9,028 nucleotides of DNA from an uncultured Oscillospiraceae bacterium. GTDB lineage: Bacteria > Bacillota > Clostridia > Oscillospirales > Oscillospiraceae. The position numbers and the translations under genes were made by a program. The notes beneath the pieces are model-generated. The model saw nothing but the letters and a program-made list of their open reading frames with translations. It was not told the DNA's origin and did no database searches. The stretch spans positions 1 through 9,028 of the forward strand of contig CAKUNY010000078.1 in assembly GCA_934668605.1 (NCBI GenBank), read 5' to 3'. Shown one piece after another: positions 1-5,632 of this stretch (the stretch's first letter is position 1; every line of letters starts with the position of its first letter).

Positions 1-282
1 GGCCTGGGCTCCAACATCATGTTTGCCGATATGCACCTGCAGGCGGCGGAAGCGCTCTCCATGAACCCCATCACGATCTTCGCGGGGCAGAACGCGGGCG
101 CTTCGCTCGGCAACCTCATCTGCCCGAACAACACCGTCGCCGCCTGCGCCACGGTCGACCAGATCGGCAACGAAAGCGACGTTATGAAAAAGACCCTCAA
201 GGCGTTCGCGATCATCCTGTGCATGTATATGGTGCTCGCGATGCTCTACACCTGTGTTCTCTTCCCGAACTTCGGCATGTAA
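1..282 (+). CDS. lctP: L-lactate permease family transporter, C-terminal fragment
   Basis: Only the last 93 residues are inside the window; the frame is open from base 1 to the TAA at 280-282. The fragment begins with a GSN-containing turn (residues 3-5), continues through a hydrophobic segment with a NAGASLGN stretch and a short CPNN loop, and ends in a strongly hydrophobic helix (about residues 66-88). This order matches my recollection of the C-terminus of the LctP/LldP lactate permease family, which are inner-membrane transporters for L-lactate, glycolate and related 2-hydroxy acids. The next gene, a 2-hydroxyacid dehydrogenase, starts 52 bases downstream with no terminator between, so the two are probably co-transcribed. 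That context supports a 2-hydroxycarboxylate substrate. The substrate cannot be decided from this fragment. Confidence 0.85.
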   Translation, partial: GLGSNIMFADMHLQAAEALSMNPITIFAGQNAGASLGNLICPNNTVAACATVDQIGNESDVMKKTLKAFAIILCMYMVLAMLYTCVLFPNFGM

Positions 283-334
283 GCCGGAGCGGCGGATCAA
301 GCTTTGAAATGATTTACGAAAGGATGCGTTATAT

Positions 335-1285
335 ATGAGTAAGAAACGAGTTCTTGGTGTCATCGGCCTCGGCCATGTGGGCGCGCACGTCGCCTATTCG
401 TTGGCCGTTCAGGGCATTGCGGACGAGCTGGTGCTGGTCGACAAAAACGAGCAGAAGCTGGCAAGCGAGGTACAGGATCTTCGCGACGCGGCGGCGTATC
501 TTCCGCACCGGGTGACGGTTCGCGCGGGTGATTTTGAAGACTTGGGCGAATGCGACGTGATCGTCAACAGCGTCGGCAAAATTGAGCTCCTGCGTGAGAC
601 GCACGACCGGCTGACCGAGATGGATTTCACCGTTCCCGCCGTGCGCAGCTATGCGGGCAGGATCAAGGCCTCGGGCTTTGACGGCGTGCTCATCAATATC
701 ACGAACCCCTGCGATATCGTCACGCGCGAGCTCGCCCTGGGGCTCGGCCTTCCGAGAGGCAGAGTCTTCGGCACCGGCACCGGCCTGGATACCTCGCGCT
801 TACTCAGCGCCCTTGCAAGACAGACCGGCGTTGACCACAAGTCCATCACCTGCTACATGCTCGGCGAGCACGGCAACCAGCAGTTCGCGCCCTGGTCGTG
901 CGTGAGCTTCCGCGGAATGCCGCTTGACGTGTGGGCAGAGAAGGACGCGCGCTTCCGCTTTGACCGGGCGGCACTTCAAAAAGAGTCCATCGGCGGCGGC
1001 TGGGTCACGTTCTCCGGCAAGTTCTGTACCGAATACGGCATCGCAACGACGGCCGCGCGCATGGCGCACATCGTGCTCCACGATGAGAAGGCCATCATGC
1101 CGGCAAGCGCAGAGCTCTGCGGCGAGTATGGCGAAACCGGACTCTTCGCGGGCGTTCCGTGCGTCATTGGAGCGAACGGCGTCGAAGAGGTCGTCGAGCT
1201 TCCGCTGACCGATGAGGAAAAGGCGACGTTCCATGCCTGCTGCGAGGGCATCCGCACGAACATGGCGCATTTAAAGGAGCTATAA
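335..1285 (+). CDS. L-2-hydroxyacid dehydrogenase, LDH fold (L-hydroxyisocaproate dehydrogenase-like)
   Basis: This 316-residue protein of the L-lactate/malate dehydrogenase superfamily should reduce a 2-oxo acid to an L-2-hydroxy acid with NADH in the cytoplasm. Visible motifs: GLGHVG dinucleotide loop at 11-16, Asp36 at the end of beta-2 (NAD preference), NITNPCD at 121-127, catalytic pair Asp152/His179 (GEHGN at 177-181), and substrate carboxylate arginine Arg155. The substrate loop (about 81-98) does not carry the QKPGE motif of true lactate dehydrogenases; it reads GKIELLRETHDRLTEMDF and keeps a candidate Arg92. The form resembles Lactobacillus L-2-hydroxyisocaproate dehydrogenase as I remember it, suggesting bulkier branched-chain substrates. 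The start is fixed by AAAGGA at 319-324, 10 bases upstream. It lies between a lactate-type permease and a branched-chain aminotransferase. Family placement is firm; exact substrate is inference, and lactate remains possible. Confidence 0.9.
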   Translation: MSKKRVLGVIGLGHVGAHVAYSLAVQGIADELVLVDKNEQKLASEVQDLRDAAAYLPHRVTVRAGDFEDLGECDVIVNSVGKIELLRETHDRLTEMDFTVPAVRSYAGRIKASGFDGVLINITNPCDIVTRELALGLGLPRGRVFGTGTGLDTSRLLSALARQTGVDHKSITCYMLGEHGNQQFAPWSCVSFRGMPLDVWAEKDARFRFDRAALQKESIGGGWVTFSGKFCTEYGIATTAARMAHIVLHDEKAIMPASAELCGEYGETGLFAGVPCVIGANGVEEVVELPLTDEEKATFHACCEGIRTNMAHLKEL

Positions 1286-1303
1286 TCAAAAAACTGACGC
1301 TTT

Positions 1304-1332
1304 TTGACACGCTGGCTTTGATACATTTCAAT
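1304..1332 (+). promoter_or_regulatory. Probable sigma-A promoter of ilvE
   Basis: A perfect TTGACA (1304-1309) is followed by a 17-base spacer and TTCAAT (1327-1332, 4 of 6 consensus bases). The predicted start falls near 1339, just ahead of the AAGGAGG site at 1344-1350. The 73-base gap after the dehydrogenase has no strong terminator, so ilvE may also be read through from upstream. Confidence 0.5.
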
Positions 1333-1358
1333 GCAGTTTTACCAAGGAGGTTTTTGAT

Positions 1359-2420
1359 ATGAAAATCACGATCACACCCAACCCGAACCACGGCACGCTT
1401 CCCCCGTCCGACCAGCTTGGCTTTGGCACGGTTTTCACCGACCACATGTTCCTCATGGACTACACGGAAAAAGACGGCTGGCACGACGCGCGCATCGTCC
1501 CGTTTGGCCCCATCTCCATGTCCCCGGCGGCAAGCGTTCTGCATTACGGCACCGAGGTCTTTGAAGGCCTCAAGGCCTACCGCCGCCCGGATGGCGAGGT
1601 GCAGCTGTTCAGACCCTGGGAAAATGTCGCGCGTCTGAACCGCTCGTGCGACCGTCTGGGTCTTCCGCGCATCGATGAAGAAGACGGCCTGGAAGCGATC
1701 AAGGAGCTCGTGAAAATGGACGCCAGCTGGGTTCCGTCCGACCCCGGAACGTCCCTATATATCCGCCCGTTCCTATATTCGACCGACCCGACGCTTGCGC
1801 TTCACGGCGTGCATGAGGCGACGTTCGCCGTCATTCTCTCCCCGTCCGGCAGCTACTTCTCCGACGGCCTCAAGCCGGTGCCCATCATGGTCGAGACGGA
1901 GGATGTGCGCGCGGTGCGCGGCGGCACGGGCGAGGCGAAATGCGGCGGCAACTATGCGGCGGCCAACCGCGCGGGCGACAAGGCCATCGAAAAGGGCTAT
2001 TCGCAGGTGCTGTGGCTCGATGGCGTGGAGCGCAAATACGTCGAAGAGGGCGGCGGCATGAACGTCATGTTCAAGATCAATGGCACCGTCGTCACGCCGA
2101 TGCTCACGGGATCGATCCTTCGCGGCGTAACGAGAAAGTCCTGCATCGAGCTTCTCAAGAGCTGGGGCGTTCCGGTCGAGGAGCGGCTTCTCAGCGTCGA
2201 CGAGCTCTTCGAGGCGGCCAAGAACGGCACGCTGGAAGAGGCGTGGTGCGTCGGCACGGCGGCGGTCATTTCGCCCATCGGCGAGCTTGCCTGGAACGAT
2301 GACAAGTACGTTGTCAACAACAACCAGATCGGCACGCTTTCCCAGAAGCTCTATGACGAGCTGACCGGCATCCAGTGGGGCACGAAGCCCGATCCCTTCG
2401 GCTGGACTTGCAAGGTTTAA
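1359..2420 (+). CDS. ilvE: Branched-chain amino acid aminotransferase
   Basis: This 353-residue PLP enzyme (fold-type IV, type II branched-chain aminotransferase) exchanges amino groups between Leu, Ile or Val and 2-oxoglutarate in the cytoplasm. The sequence shows LHYGTEVFEGLKAY at 61-74, the RPWENVARL stretch at 85-93, the Schiff-base lysine Lys194 in GTGEAKCGGNY, the PLP-ring glutamate region EEGGGMN at 229-235, and the phosphate-binding TGSILRGVTR segment, in the usual order and at normal family length. The start is set by a strong AAGGAGG at 1344-1350 with an 8-base spacer. It follows the hydroxyacid dehydrogenase by 73 bases and is followed by a strong terminator. It could serve branched-chain amino acid biosynthesis or, with its neighbours, conversion of leucine-type amino acids to hydroxy acids; the sequence does not settle which. 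Confidence 0.96.
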   Translation: MKITITPNPNHGTLPPSDQLGFGTVFTDHMFLMDYTEKDGWHDARIVPFGPISMSPAASVLHYGTEVFEGLKAYRRPDGEVQLFRPWENVARLNRSCDRLGLPRIDEEDGLEAIKELVKMDASWVPSDPGTSLYIRPFLYSTDPTLALHGVHEATFAVILSPSGSYFSDGLKPVPIMVETEDVRAVRGGTGEAKCGGNYAAANRAGDKAIEKGYSQVLWLDGVERKYVEEGGGMNVMFKINGTVVTPMLTGSILRGVTRKSCIELLKSWGVPVEERLLSVDELFEAAKNGTLEEAWCVGTAAVISPIGELAWNDDKYVVNNNQIGTLSQKLYDELTGIQWGTKPDPFGWTCKV

Positions 2421-2458
2421 CGCGCATCGAATCGCGTCTGATCAGCGCCTTTTGATAG

Positions 2459-2496
2459 AAAAAATCCACCATCCGCACCGGATGGTGGATTTTTTT
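2459..2496. terminator. Bidirectional rho-independent terminator between ilvE and the sigma operon
   Basis: A perfect stem of 17 pairs (2459-2475 with 2479-2495) has a 3-base CAC loop. The core is GC-containing (TCCACCATCCG) and the outer pairs are an A-run facing a T-run, so both strands end in a U-run after the hairpin. It can stop ilvE transcription on the + strand and the converging anti-sigma operon on the - strand. Confidence 0.93.
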
Positions 2497-2516
2497 GCCG
2501 CTCTGCCGGCGGTGGG

Positions 2517-2657
2517 CTACATGACGCGGAAGGATTGTGCGAGCAGGCGGAGGATGAAGGCGGAAAAATCGCTCTCATAAGAAAACGCGAAGCGCTCGCC
2601 GTCTTCGATTTCGTGACAGGAGATGAGCCGCCGGCTTTCGCTGACCCAGACTGCCAT
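2517..2657 (-). CDS. Small 46-residue hypothetical protein at the end of the sigma operon
   Basis: I translated this on the - strand: it starts MAVWVSESRRLISC and ends LLAQSFRVM before a TAG at 2517-2519. Its ATG (2655-2657) directly abuts the TAA of the anti-sigma gene (2658-2660), with zero intervening bases. A GAGGGGG purine run within the last anti-sigma codons lies about 8 bases upstream and could serve as its ribosome binding site; termination-reinitiation is also plausible. The following convergent terminator lies only 20 bases beyond its stop, so the frame fills the operon tail exactly. The protein is soluble-looking, with no signal peptide, membrane helix or known motif; the C-terminal half (DFSAFILRLLAQSF) could form an amphipathic helix. 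I do not recognise the family. It may be a real small protein or a chance frame. Confidence 0.55.
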   Translation of the reverse strand: MAVWVSESRRLISCHEIEDGERFAFSYESDFSAFILRLLAQSFRVM

Positions 2658-3275
2658 TTATTGCACCCCCTCGATGATCGCTTCCCAGACGGAGGCCGGC
2701 TGCCCGGCGGATAAGCTGAGCGAATAGCTGTAGGTGCCGTCCGACCAGATGGCGAGCGTGTAGCTGTCCGGCGCTCCTTTGAGCGTGACAGTGCAGCCGC
2801 TTACGGAGAGCGCTTCCTGCGCGGGATATTCGTTCCAGTCGCCGGAATTGTCCTCTTCGCCGAGAGACTGCCGGAAGCAGGCGGAGCTGCCGCCGTTGGC
2901 GTAATCAATCTGCGCCATTTCGCCCCAATAGGAGGTATAGAGGATGCTCTGCGGGAAGAAGGGGAGGGCAGAGGCCGATTTCACCGGGAAGCCGACGGCC
3001 TCAGATAGCTCGTCTCTCGACGGCAGTTCAATCATGCCGTTTGCGATCATCGTCTCGGACTCCTCCGGAACGGGACTGGAAATGAATTTTGGCAGTGCCA
3101 CCGCGCCCACGAGCAGAACGGCAAGGCACGCGGCCAGCGCGGCAAAGCGGAGAAGCGGATTCGGTTTTTTGCGGGGTTCAGCAGCCTGCGCTTCGACGTT
3201 TTTCAAGATCCGCGCGCGCATTTCGGGCGTTACTTCGAGCTTTTCCATCACTTCATCGTATTTCGTCAAAGTCAT
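2658..3275 (-). CDS. Single-pass membrane anti-sigma factor with DUF4367-like ectodomain
   Basis: This 205-residue protein has a cytoplasmic N-terminus (1-43), one membrane helix (about 44-61) and an extracytoplasmic domain (about 65-205). The N-terminal part (YDEVMEKLEVTPEMRARILKN) is short and charged, fitting a sigma-binding segment; it has no His/Cys zinc-anti-sigma motif, so it is not of the ZAS type. The ectodomain ends in a beta-rich region (SGDWNEY at 144-150, TVTLKG, LAIWSDGTYSYSLSLS) that is homologous to the end of the lipoprotein encoded two genes upstream. The gene overlaps the sigma gene by 23 bases, the typical layout for a cognate pair with coupled translation. AGGAGG at 3279-3284 lies inside the sigma gene and only 3 bases from the ATG, a short spacing that may limit expression. 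The role is inferred from topology and linkage; DUF4367 assignment is tentative. Confidence 0.82.
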   Translation of the reverse strand: MTLTKYDEVMEKLEVTPEMRARILKNVEAQAAEPRKKPNPLLRFAALAACLAVLLVGAVALPKFISSPVPEESETMIANGMIELPSRDELSEAVGFPVKSASALPFFPQSILYTSYWGEMAQIDYANGGSSACFRQSLGEEDNSGDWNEYPAQEALSVSGCTVTLKGAPDSYTLAIWSDGTYSYSLSLSAGQPASVWEAIIEGVQ

Positions 3276-3882
3276 ACGCCTCCTTTAAAATTTCGCGCAG
3301 CAGCGCTCTTCCCCGGTGCAGGTCGGAGCGGACGGTTGCCTCGCTGCGCCGCAAAATTTCCGCGATCTGTCTGGTCGAGTAGCCCTCGTAATAAAACAGG
3401 TGGACAGGCGCGCGGTATTTTTCGGGAAGATCGCGCACGGCCTGCCAGACAAACGAAAGATCGTCCCGGTTCTCCGCGGCCAGCTCGTCGTTTAATTCAT
3501 CCGCCGCGCGCACGGCGTTATAGGAAAGCCGGTTTTTGCTGAGATTGCCCGCCACGCGCAAAAGCCATGCCTTTTCGTGGCTCTCGCTTTCAAATGCGGG
3601 CGCGGTCCTGAGAAATTGTACAAGCGTATCCTGCAAGACCTCCTCGGCGTCTTCCATGTTGTGAAGATACGAGTAGGCATAGCGCAGGATCGCGTTTCCG
3701 TGCGTGTCCAGAATCCGCGCCGCGCGGGCGTTTACAGCTTCCTTCGCGCCTTCCTGCGCGGGATTTGCCGCGAGAATCTTTGCGGCGAACAGCTGCCGGA
3801 CAGTTTTTAAAACCTGAGCGCCCGCTTCCAGAATCCGTCCGGCGAGCGGCGCGGGCGCAAGCATCAAAGCTGCTTCCATCAT
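3253..3882 (-). CDS. ECF-type RNA polymerase sigma factor with N-terminal extension
   Basis: This 209-residue sigma-70 family protein directs RNA polymerase to a specific promoter set. Region 2 spans about 52-120 (RYAYSYL at 67-73, then the EDAEEVLQDTL core at 77-87 and the AWLLRVAGN segment at 105-113). Region 4 spans about 145-199, with DLPEKYR at 151-157 and the helix-turn-helix YSTRQIAEILRRSEATVRSDLHRGR. There are no region 1.1 or region 3 domains, so it is an ECF sigma. About 50 residues precede region 2, longer than the usual 10-20, and look alanine-rich and helical. The start at 3882 is supported by GAGGGAG at 3886-3892 directly upstream; a second in-frame ATG follows immediately. It sits between a lipoprotein gene and its overlapping anti-sigma gene. 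Target promoters are not known; the lipoprotein operon itself is the obvious candidate. Confidence 0.93.
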   Translation of the reverse strand: MMEAALMLAPAPLAGRILEAGAQVLKTVRQLFAAKILAANPAQEGAKEAVNARAARILDTHGNAILRYAYSYLHNMEDAEEVLQDTLVQFLRTAPAFESESHEKAWLLRVAGNLSKNRLSYNAVRAADELNDELAAENRDDLSFVWQAVRDLPEKYRAPVHLFYYEGYSTRQIAEILRRSEATVRSDLHRGRALLREILKEAYDFDEIR

Positions 3883-3895
3883 AGTCTCCCTCAGA

Positions 3896-3920
3896 TGGCC
3901 GCACGAAGATCGTGCGGCCA
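3896..3920 (-). promoter_or_regulatory. Intercistronic hairpin just upstream of the sigma ribosome binding site
   Basis: A perfect 11-pair GC-rich stem (3896-3906 with 3910-3920) with a 3-base loop sits in the 45-base gap between the lipoprotein stop and the sigma start. No U-run follows it on the - strand; the sigma GAGGGAG starts 3 bases after it. It is therefore more likely a processing, mRNA-stabilising or partial-termination element that sets the lipoprotein-to-sigma ratio than a full terminator. The structure is seen directly; its role is inferred. Confidence 0.6.
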
Positions 3921-3927
3921 GTGTGTG

Positions 3928-4470
3928 TTACTGAATGTTTGCTGCGAGCGCGGCCATGTCGCTCTGGCTGATTGCGGCCTCTACCGACAGGGCGTAGCTG
4001 TAATCGCCGGTTGTCCAGACAGCAAGCGATACAAGACCGCCCTCGCCCTTCATCGTGACGCTGACGCCGTCAACGTCGACGCTTTCGGTTTCGGCATATT
4101 CGTTGTAGTCGCCGGAAACATCGTCCGCGCCCGGCGCCTTGCGAACCCGCGCGACCTCGTCCTCTCCGGAGGCGTAGATGATCTCGAACATGACGTCTCC
4201 GTCGGCGTTCAGAACGCGGTAGGTTTTTTCAGCACAGCCGGAGATTTCCGCGGGCGCGGTCAGATCAAAGCCAGCGGCCTGCGCGGCATCCGGCTGCGAA
4301 TCGTAATCCGTCCACGGGTTCGGGATCTGAACGTTCTCGGTGTCGGTTTTTTCCGTCGTTTCGGTCTGTGCGGTCTGCTCGGGCTCGGCGGCGGGCTTTG
4401 CGCTCTGCGCGCAGGCGGCAAGGCTCAGCAGCATGGCTGCGGTAAGGGTGAAGATCAAAAGCTTTTTCAT
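3928..4470 (-). CDS. Secreted lipoprotein with anti-sigma-like C-terminal domain
   Basis: This 180-residue protein has a type II signal peptide: a KK N-terminus, a hydrophobic core and the lipobox LAAC with Cys20. A Thr/Glu/Gln-rich linker (about 21-48) leads to a folded domain (about 53-180). It should be lipid-anchored on the outside of the cell membrane. Its last 62 residues (119-180: SGDYNEY, VTMKG, LAVWTTGDYSYALSV) align without gaps with the last 62 residues of the anti-sigma factor, 26 identical by my count, and both end in Gln. It is the first gene of the sigma operon, 45 bases upstream of the sigma start. AAAGGA at 4480-4485 with a 9-base spacer fixes the start. No enzymatic motif is visible. 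It may be a co-sensor, a ligand-binding partner or a competitor for the anti-sigma ectodomain; this is inference. Confidence 0.85.
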   Translation of the reverse strand: MKKLLIFTLTAAMLLSLAACAQSAKPAAEPEQTAQTETTEKTDTENVQIPNPWTDYDSQPDAAQAAGFDLTAPAEISGCAEKTYRVLNADGDVMFEIIYASGEDEVARVRKAPGADDVSGDYNEYAETESVDVDGVSVTMKGEGGLVSLAVWTTGDYSYALSVEAAISQSDMAALAANIQ

Positions 4471-4527
4471 GGTGATTGTTCCTTTCCACTGTTAAGTATT
4501 TCGCGGCGCTTGGCCGCTTCTATCCTG

Positions 4528-4556
4528 TATACAGTTGGGCAGGGGGAATTGTTGCA
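4528..4556 (-). promoter_or_regulatory. Candidate promoter of the lipoprotein-sigma operon (ECF-like)
   Basis: On the - strand TGCAAC (4551-4556) is followed by 17 bases and TGTATA (4528-4533). The -35 has the AAC core common to ECF promoters, and the -10 resembles, but does not match, CGTA/CGTC types. The predicted start is near 4521, giving a leader of about 50 bases. CTGTATACAG (4525-4534) is itself a perfect 10-base palindrome. A vegetative promoter reading is weak because no TTGACA-like element is placed correctly. Confidence 0.35.
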
Positions 4557-4565
4557 GAGCGGCAG

Positions 4566-4588
4566 AAAATTTTTCGAAAAATTTTTCG
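4566..4588. repeat. Perfect A/T-tract palindrome and 12-base tandem repeat upstream of the sigma operon
   Basis: Positions 4566-4585 are a perfect 20-base palindrome (AAAATTTTT-CG-AAAAATTTT), and an overlapping 14-base palindrome covers 4575-4588. The 11-mer AAAATTTTTCG occurs twice at a 12-base interval (4566 and 4578). Phased A-tracts of this kind bend DNA. It lies roughly 45-67 bases upstream of the predicted operon start, where an UP element or activator site would be expected. Confidence 0.7.
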
Positions 4589-4682
4589 GCGAAGGTCGCA
4601 TACCGCAAGGCTGCCGTTTGCGATTCCGCCGCCAGCGCTTTCCGCGATCAATGGTTCAACCACCTGCGCGCGGTCTGCTTTC

Positions 4683-4709
4683 AAAAAACTCCCCCGGTTT
4701 CCCGGGGGA
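4683..4709 (-). terminator. Rho-independent terminator of the GH25 gene
   Basis: On the - strand an 8-pair GC-rich stem (4702-4709 with 4690-4697), loop of 4, is followed within 2 bases by six U residues (4683-4688). It begins 10 bases past the GH25 stop codon and separates that gene from the lipoprotein-sigma operon. Confidence 0.9.
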
Positions 4710-4719
4710 AGCAAAAACG

Positions 4720-5595
4720 TCAGTGCCTGGCTCGCAAAAAAGCCAGATTCAGATCCACGTCTGTCTTGATGCCGTCGACCCGGCCGTCGTTGCAGTACTG
4801 CCAGATCTGGAAATGGAACGAAAAGCTCGGCGTGTCGTTGTACTCGGCGAGCCAGAACACGTAGTCCTGCAAGCTTTCGAGGTCAAATTCCTCATAGCCG
4901 AAGCGCTGGTTGAAATACACGCCCGCGCGGTAGCCGGCCTTTGTGATCGTGTCGCAGAAAGCGATGGCGTTCTTTGTGAGCTGGACGGAGTCCATGCCGT
5001 CGGTGCGCGCCTCGGCCTCGATGTCCTCCCAGTCGAAAATGACGGGGTAGGAGAGGGGATAATCTTTGATCTGCTCGAGCACGTAGTTTGCCTCGTCGAT
5101 GGCCTCCTGCTCGTCGAGCGCCTGCGAGAAGAAGTAGACGCCGACGTCCAGACCCGCCGCGCGCGCGCCCTCAATATTCTGGACAAAATACTCGTCCGGC
5201 TGAATCTCGCCCTCGGTGTAGCCGCGATAGCCCACGCGGATCATGGCAAATTCCACGCCGTTTGCAGCAACGAGCTCCCAGTCGATCTCCTGCTGATGAG
5301 ACGACACGTCCACGCCGACGGAGGCGAGGGTGTCTTCGCTCTTGTAGCGTTTGAAGCCGCCCTCTTCATAAAAGCCCGCCGGGTCGTAGCTGTTTTCCGG
5401 GACGGTTGGCTCAAGGTCGACGGGCTCGACGGTTGGTTCCTCCGGAACCGGGTCATTTCCCACGGTGCGGCCGGAGTATGTGCCGACGCGGAGAATCAGC
5501 GACAGCGCGCACCAGAGCATGGCGGCGGCCAGAACGATGCACAATACAATTAAAATCAGGCGCGCGCGCCCGACGGAACTGCGGCGATGTTTCAT
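4720..5595 (-). CDS. Membrane-anchored GH25 family muramidase (lysozyme)
   Basis: This 291-residue protein has a basic cytoplasmic N-terminus (1-12), one uncleaved membrane helix or signal anchor (about 13-35), a Pro/Glu-rich linker (about 48-70) and a glycoside hydrolase 25 domain (about 93-288). GH25 enzymes cleave the N-acetylmuramic acid/N-acetylglucosamine bond of peptidoglycan; this one would act outside the membrane while tethered. Visible catalytic-site residues are Asp96 in GVDVSSHQ and the DxE pair Asp188/Glu190 in VIFDWEDIE. AAGGAG with a 6-base spacer supports the start at 5595; an in-frame ATG 35 codons upstream lacks a comparable site and would place extra residues ahead of the anchor. 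It has its own promoter and terminator and is divergent from the CapA-like gene. A role in cell-wall remodelling is likely; no choline-binding or SH3 domain is present. Confidence 0.94.
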   Translation of the reverse strand: MKHRRSSVGRARLILIVLCIVLAAAMLWCALSLILRVGTYSGRTVGNDPVPEEPTVEPVDLEPTVPENSYDPAGFYEEGGFKRYKSEDTLASVGVDVSSHQQEIDWELVAANGVEFAMIRVGYRGYTEGEIQPDEYFVQNIEGARAAGLDVGVYFFSQALDEQEAIDEANYVLEQIKDYPLSYPVIFDWEDIEAEARTDGMDSVQLTKNAIAFCDTITKAGYRAGVYFNQRFGYEEFDLESLQDYVFWLAEYNDTPSFSFHFQIWQYCNDGRVDGIKTDVDLNLAFLRARH

Positions 5596-5616
5596 GAAGC
5601 ACTCCTTAAAAAGAAT

Positions 5617-5632
5617 TGTTACTATTGTAACA
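5617..5632. promoter_or_regulatory. Inverted repeat over the GH25 -10 region, possible operator
   Basis: TGTTAC-TATT-GTAACA is a perfect 6-base inverted repeat with a 4-base centre. It covers the -10 hexamer of the GH25 promoter completely, a position suited to repression. The binding factor is unknown. Confidence 0.4.

Noticed and set aside
1286..1307. Possible terminator TCAAAAA/TTTTTGA after the dehydrogenase
   Set aside because: The stem is only A-T pairs with an 8-base loop and no GC core, and its right arm overlaps the TTGACA of the ilvE promoter.
4520..4714. A 64-codon - strand frame between the GH25 and lipoprotein genes
   Set aside because: It begins within the GH25 terminator and runs through the A-tract and the promoter, with no ribosome binding site; it is better explained as a control region.
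3895..5553. A 552-codon open frame on the + strand opposite the lipoprotein and GH25 genes
   Set aside because: It is antisense to two recognisable genes, crosses their terminator and control region, lacks a convincing ribosome binding site, and has low-complexity Arg/Val/Gly-rich content typical of the reverse of GC-rich coding DNA.
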